From the NCBI GenBank assembly GCA_964600225.1, contig CAZRIT010000074.1:1-8361 (forward strand): DNA of 8,361 nucleotides. Reading direction: 5' to 3'. A model generated the notes under the pieces. That model worked only from the letters and a program-made list of their open reading frames with translations, was not told where the DNA came from and did not search any database. Made by a program: the position numbers and the translations under genes. Source of the DNA: CAZRIT01 sp964600225 (GTDB taxonomy: Bacteria > Bacillota > Clostridia > Christensenellales > CAG-138). This document shows, in pieces, positions 5,548-8,361 of this stretch; the stretch's first letter is position 1, and each line of letters begins with the position of its first letter.

Positions 5548-7437
5548 ATGAAAGACGGGTTTTTGAAGGTTGCGGTCGGCACGCCGCGTGTGACAGTGGC
5601 CGATTGCGAAAGCAATGCCGACGCCATCATACGGCTCATCGGCGTCGCTAACGGCGACGGGGCGAGGCTGCTGCTGCTGCCCGAGCTGAGCATCACGGGC
5701 TATACCTGTGGGGATCTGTTGATGCACGATGCGCTCACAGACGCGGCCCTTCTGGCGCTCAAGCGCATACAGGCGGCTACCGTCGGCTCGGATATGCTGG
5801 TGCTGGTGGGCATGCCGCTGGTGGCGGGGCATCTGCTGTATAACTGCGCCGTGGTGCTGCAGGATGGCAGCATCCTCGGCGTAGTGCCCAAAACGCACCT
5901 GGCCAACTACGGGGAGTTCTACGAAAAGCGCTTCTTTGCGCCCGCGCCCGGGGAAAATGATATGATCAATCTCAACGGGCAGACGGTGCCTTTTGGCAAC
6001 CGTCTGCTGTTTGAGTGCGAGACGATGCCCACGTTCGTGCTGGGCATCGATATCTGCGAGGATTTGTGGTCGCCGCTGCCGCCGTCCACCAGGCTGGCCG
6101 ATTGCGGCGCGACGGTGCTGTGTAACCTCAGCGCCAGCGACGAGGCCGTGGACAAGGCCGCCTATCGGCGTATGCTGGTGCAGTCCCACAGCGGCCGCAC
6201 GGCGAGCGCGTATCTGTTTGCCAGCGCGGGCGAAGGGGAAAGCACCAGCGACGTGGTGTTCGGCGGGCACGATATGATCTATGAAAACGGTGTGCTGTTG
6301 GCCGAGTCGGTTCCGTTTGCGGGCGGCTATGCCATATCGGAGATCGATTTAAAGTACCTTGCGCGCGAACGGCGACGGTTTGTGCGCCGAACGTTTGATG
6401 ACGACGAGGGCGTGCTGCGCATTCCGTTCCCCCTGGCGGTGACCGAGACTGCGCTGACGCGCGCTTGCTGGAAGATGCCGTTTGTGCCCGATGATCCCGC
6501 CGACCGCGCTCGCCGCTGCGACGAGGTGCTGGCCATCCAGGCGCACGGGCTCAAAAAGCGCATCGAGCACACGGGCGTTAAAAAGCTGGTGCTGGGTGTA
6601 TCGGGCGGGGCGGATTCCACCCTTGCCATACTGGTTTGCCGCGAGGTGCTCAGGCTCATGGGCAGGCCCGCAAGCGATATCATGGCCGTGACCATGCCGT
6701 GCTTTGGCACCTCCAAGCGCACGCGCGGCAATGCCGAAAAGCTCTGCGAGGCGCTGGGCATTCCGCTGAGCGTGGTACCCATCGGCGAAAGCGTCAAGCA
6801 GCATTTAAAGGATATCGATCACCCGCTGGACGTGCACGATACCGCCTATGAAAACGCCCAGGCGCGGGAACGCACGCAGGTGCTGATGGATTTGGCCAAC
6901 ATGCACGGCGGGCTGGTCGTGGGCACGGGGGATTTGAGCGAGCTGGCGCTGGGCTTTGCCACCTTCAACGGCGATCACATGTCCATGTACGGCGTCAATG
7001 CCGATGTGCCAAAGACCCTGATACGCGCCATGCTCAGGCATGCGGCGGCGCATGCGGACAAGGCGCTTGCGGACGTGCTCATCGATGTGGTCGATACGCC
7101 CGTCAGCCCCGAACTGCTGCCGGGTGAAAATGAAACCATTGTGCAGATCACCGAGGATTTGGTGGGCCCGTACGAGCTGCACGACTTTTTCCTGTATCAT
7201 CTTTTGCGCCGCGGCGAAACCAGGGAAAAGACGCTGCGCATGGCGCGCTATGCGTTCCAAGGCGATTTTGACGAAAGGACCATTGCGCACTGGTATGATG
7301 TGTTCATCACGCGCTTCTTTGCCCAGCAGTACAAGCGCAACGCCATGCCAGACGGGCCGCGCGTGGGCAACGTGGCGCTCTCCCCGCGCGGGGACTGGCG
7401 CATGCCCAGCGATGCAAGCGTGCGGTCGTTTCGGTAG
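5548..7437 (+). CDS. nadE: Glutamine-dependent NAD+ synthetase
   Basis: This enzyme converts deamido-NAD+ to NAD+ using ATP and ammonia released from glutamine, the last step of NAD+ synthesis, in the cytosol. The 629-residue product has two domains. An N-terminal nitrilase-type glutaminase (about 1-270) carries the triad Glu46 (LLPELSITGY), Lys115 (VPKTHLANY) and Cys170 (GIDICEDLW). The C-terminal ATP-pyrophosphatase synthetase (about 330-625) carries the P-loop SGGADS at 352-357 and the GTGDLSELALG and FNGDHMSMYGVNADVPKT motifs. Spacing closely matches the M. tuberculosis enzyme (Glu52, Lys121, Cys176), and the length is that of the long bacterial class. I chose ATG at 5548 because GGAGG lies 5 bases upstream; a TTG at 5533 is in frame but has no ribosome binding site and would include it. 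Its own promoter lies at 5475-5503, divergent from the exporter operon. All key residues are present. Confidence 0.97.
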   Translation: MKDGFLKVAVGTPRVTVADCESNADAIIRLIGVANGDGARLLLLPELSITGYTCGDLLMHDALTDAALLALKRIQAATVGSDMLVLVGMPLVAGHLLYNCAVVLQDGSILGVVPKTHLANYGEFYEKRFFAPAPGENDMINLNGQTVPFGNRLLFECETMPTFVLGIDICEDLWSPLPPSTRLADCGATVLCNLSASDEAVDKAAYRRMLVQSHSGRTASAYLFASAGEGESTSDVVFGGHDMIYENGVLLAESVPFAGGYAISEIDLKYLARERRRFVRRTFDDDEGVLRIPFPLAVTETALTRACWKMPFVPDDPADRARRCDEVLAIQAHGLKKRIEHTGVKKLVLGVSGGADSTLAILVCREVLRLMGRPASDIMAVTMPCFGTSKRTRGNAEKLCEALGIPLSVVPIGESVKQHLKDIDHPLDVHDTAYENAQARERTQVLMDLANMHGGLVVGTGDLSELALGFATFNGDHMSMYGVNADVPKTLIRAMLRHAAAHADKALADVLIDVVDTPVSPELLPGENETIVQITEDLVGPYELHDFFLYHLLRRGETREKTLRMARYAFQGDFDERTIAHWYDVFITRFFAQQYKRNAMPDGPRVGNVALSPRGDWRMPSDASVRSFR

Positions 7438-7498
7438 GATACTGCGGTCGGGAAACCGATGGCTCAACCAATAACAATACGATCAGCAGGAGGAGACT

Positions 7499-7765
7499 AT
7501 GGGACTTTTACAAAAACTGTTTCGCACGGGCGTGACGGTTGGCGCAACCGTGGCCGCCGTCAGGGTGGCCGATAAGTACAAGCAGAACAACCCCGATGGC
7601 GTGCAGGACGTCAACGGCGACGGCGTTGTGGACACCAAGGATGTGATTTCCGAGGTCAAAAAGGCCGCAACGGAGGTCTATCGCGATACGGCCGCCAAGG
7701 TGCAGGATAAGCGCGCGCAATCGCAGCAGGCACAGCAGCCCACAGAGCCCGGGAACGAGGCATAA
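7499..7765 (+). CDS. Small protein with dockerin/EF-hand-like calcium loop
   Basis: I do not recognise this 88-residue protein as a named family. It starts with a short amphipathic stretch and a weakly hydrophobic alanine/valine segment (about 11-24), too short and polar for a confident membrane helix or signal peptide. Residues 37-48 read DVNGDGVVDTKD, with Asp/Asn at loop positions 1, 3, 5, 9 and 12, Gly at 6 and a hydrophobic residue at 8, very like a dockerin or EF-hand calcium loop. A helix (about 49-70) and a glutamine/proline-rich tail follow. The ATG at 7499 has AGGAGG 5 bases upstream. It lies 61 bases after nadE with no convincing terminator or promoter between, so it may be co-transcribed. 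Only one loop is present, whereas dockerins have two, so it is not a normal dockerin. Confidence 0.8.
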   Translation: MGLLQKLFRTGVTVGATVAAVRVADKYKQNNPDGVQDVNGDGVVDTKDVISEVKKAATEVYRDTAAKVQDKRAQSQQAQQPTEPGNEA

Positions 7766-7794
7766 CTTCCTTTTCTTTGGAAACGAAAAGGAAG
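7766..7794 (+). repeat. Hairpin directly after the small-protein stop codon
   Basis: Perfect 10-base arms CTTCCTTTTC (7766-7775) and GAAAAGGAAG (7785-7794) enclose a 9-base loop. The arm begins at the base after the TAA stop. It could help terminate transcription or stabilise the 3' end, but the stem is AT-rich and no T run follows on the plus strand, so it is not a classic intrinsic terminator. Its right part belongs to the 31-base direct repeat. Confidence 0.55.
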
Positions 7795-7803
7795 CAAAAG
7801 AAA
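7773..7803. repeat. 31-base direct repeat, copy 1
   Basis: This segment begins TTCTTTGGAAACG, ends GCAAAAGAAA and recurs without mismatch at 7870-7900, 97 bases downstream. Both copies are followed within about 20 bases by CATATAC. It is non-coding and purine/pyrimidine-skewed, of the type that occurs as a dispersed intergenic repeat. Confidence 0.85.
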
Positions 7804-7869
7804 CGTCACGCATATACTTTAAAAAGATGAGCGCCTTTTCGTAGCAGCGAGGGTGTGCTGTTGCTCTGC

Positions 7870-7900
7870 TTCTTTGGAAACGAAAAGGAAGCAAAAGAAA
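7870..7900. repeat. 31-base direct repeat, copy 2
   Basis: This is identical to 7773-7803 over 31 bases. It lacks the long left hairpin arm of copy 1 and can form only a short GCTTC/GAAGC stem (7868-7872 with 7888-7892). A degenerate relative may exist at 8031-8056, where an AT-rich hairpin is again followed by GAGGAAGAAACG. Confidence 0.85.
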
Positions 7901-7924
7901 TGTCCCTTTTGGCATATACAAACG

Positions 7925-8005
7925 TGTCATTCCGAGCATAGCGAGGAATCTTGGAGACAGCGTGCACACGCAGGATTCTTCGGGCCGGAGGCCATCGGAA
8001 CGGCA
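7925..8005. repeat. Palindromic dispersed-repeat-like element
   Basis: An 81-base imperfect palindrome. The outer arms are TGTCATTCCGA (7925-7935) and TCGGAACGGCA (7995-8005), matching at 9 of 11 when folded. Inner arms CGAGGAATCTT and AGGATTCTTCG also pair with few mismatches. The left end closely resembles the TGTCATTC-GAG-AGCGA-GAATC start of small non-coding palindromic repeats that I know to be scattered through many bacterial genomes. It contains no gene and lies between convergent genes. Confidence 0.65.
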
Positions 8006-8030
8006 GAGTATTGTGAAGTTTTTCGGCTTA

Positions 8031-8048
8031 CTCTTTTTTCAAAAAGAG
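8031..8048. repeat. AT-rich hairpin CTCTTTTT-TC-AAAAAGAG
   Basis: A perfect 8-base stem with a 2-base loop. It has T and A runs on both sides and could act weakly in termination in either direction between the convergent genes. It may be a decayed third copy of the repeat at 7773 and 7870. Confidence 0.4.
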
Positions 8049-8069
8049 GAAGAAACGTACTCATGTTAC

Positions 8070-8097
8070 AAAAGCGGCGGCCTTTCGGCCGCCGCTT
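8070..8097 (-). terminator. Intrinsic terminator of the zinc-ribbon gene
   Basis: A perfect 11-base GC-rich stem, AAGCGGCGGCC (8072-8082) with GGCCGCCGCTT (8087-8097) around a 4-base loop, lies 22 bases beyond the stop of the minus-strand gene. On the minus strand the stem runs into CTTTTGT, a short T tract. Polarity therefore fits the minus-strand gene better than the plus-strand gene, though it may serve both. Confidence 0.75.
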
Positions 8098-8119
8098 GAC
8101 AATACCCTGCGATTCGGAT

Positions 8120-8361
8120 TTACTGCTTGTCGGCGTCGTCGAAGCGGTCGCCGCACTCGGGGCAGAACTTGGGCGGGTTGGACTTGTCGGTCGGTTCCCA
8201 GCCGCACTTGTCGCACTTGTAAACGGGCGTGCCCGCGGGCTTGGGCTTGCCGCATTCCGAGCAGAACTTGCCCTTGTTGACGGCGCCGCATACGCATGCC
8301 CAGCCGTTTTGATCGGGCTTTTTCAGGCCGCACTTGCTGCAGAAGTTGCCCGTGTTGCCCG
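8120..8361 (-). CDS. Zinc-ribbon C-terminus, probably of an SPFH-domain protein (cut by right edge)
   Basis: The last 79 codons of a minus-strand gene lie in the window, ending at TAA (8122-8120). The peptide is built from five cysteine knuckles: FCSKCG, WACVCG, FCSECG, KCDKCGW and FCPECG. That is ten cysteines in all, enough for two complete four-cysteine zinc sites plus a further half-site. It ends in an acidic tail, RFDDADKQ. The closing pattern KCDKCGWEP...NPPKFCPECGD..D matches what I know from the C-terminus of clostridial SPFH-domain proteins (YdjI-like, sometimes annotated virion core protein). The SPFH domain itself is outside the window, so the full identity is inferred. It converges on the small calcium-loop protein and has a strong terminator 22 bases downstream. 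No complete start is visible. Confidence 0.85.
   Translation of the reverse strand, partial: GNTGNFCSKCGLKKPDQNGWACVCGAVNKGKFCSECGKPKPAGTPVYKCDKCGWEPTDKSNPPKFCPECGDRFDDADKQ

Noticed and set aside
5416..6270. 284-codon minus-strand open frame
   Set aside because: It is antisense to the nadE glutaminase domain and runs through both divergent promoters; the product is R/H/Q-rich with no family motif.
7448..7459. TCGG-GAAA-CCGA hairpin after nadE as a terminator
   Set aside because: The stem is only 4 bases with no T tract, so nadE and the next gene may be co-transcribed.
7508..7969. 153-codon minus-strand open frame
   Set aside because: It reads through the palindromic element and both repeats, then antisense through the small calcium-loop gene; it lacks a ribosome binding site and is a repeat-derived shadow.
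7766..8097. CRISPR array suggested by the repeated segments
   Set aside because: Only two exact copies exist, 97 bases apart, with no regular spacers and no cas genes.
8061..8333. 90-codon minus-strand open frame rich in arginine and glutamine
   Set aside because: It is an out-of-frame shadow of the zinc-ribbon gene, whose correct frame shows five cysteine knuckles; it also reads through the terminator.

Overview
The window looks like chromosome of a moderately GC-rich Firmicute, most likely a gut-type member of the Clostridia. The reasons are strong AGGAGG-type ribosome binding sites, TTG starts with good Shine-Dalgarno sequences, a CdaA-type diadenylate cyclase, a clostridial-style ABC exporter with its XRE regulator, and an SPFH-type protein tail with zinc ribbons. 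The organism is an inference; nothing in the window fixes the species. No tRNA, rRNA, CRISPR array, transposase or phage gene is visible.

Left part (1-748, minus strand). The N-terminal 127 residues of the c-di-AMP synthase CdaA run off the left edge. A 65-codon hypothetical ORF with its own promoter lies just upstream. A probable terminator of the preceding operon sits directly before that promoter.

Centre (749-5355, minus strand). Five tightly packed genes form one probable operon, read in this order: a five-helix membrane protein with a DERQ motif, a 71-residue XRE regulator, an ABC ATPase, an ABC permease of the putative exporter type, and an FAD flavoprotein of the succinate dehydrogenase / fumarate reductase / L-aspartate oxidase superfamily. 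The ATPase and permease overlap by 8 bases, and the flavoprotein's ribosome binding site overlaps the permease stop codon, so the last three look translationally coupled. A near-consensus promoter lies upstream.

Divergent control region (5356-5547). A second near-consensus promoter points the other way, into glutamine-dependent NAD+ synthetase (nadE, 5548-7437). The region holds an unusually dense, alternating set of GACA/TGTC half-sites, including two GACA-N3-TGTC palindromes, which suggests a shared operator.

Right part (7438-8361). An 88-residue protein with a dockerin-like or EF-hand-like calcium loop follows nadE. It converges on the C-terminal tail of a zinc-ribbon (probably SPFH-family) protein on the minus strand. 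The roughly 350-base convergent gap between them has no gene. It contains a hairpin-forming 31-base direct repeat, a palindromic dispersed-repeat-like element, an AT-rich hairpin and a strong terminator for the zinc-ribbon gene.

Functionally, the firmest assignments are c-di-AMP synthesis (cdaA), NAD+ synthesis (nadE) and ABC export. The flavoprotein substrate, the exporter cargo and the roles of the small proteins cannot be read from sequence alone.
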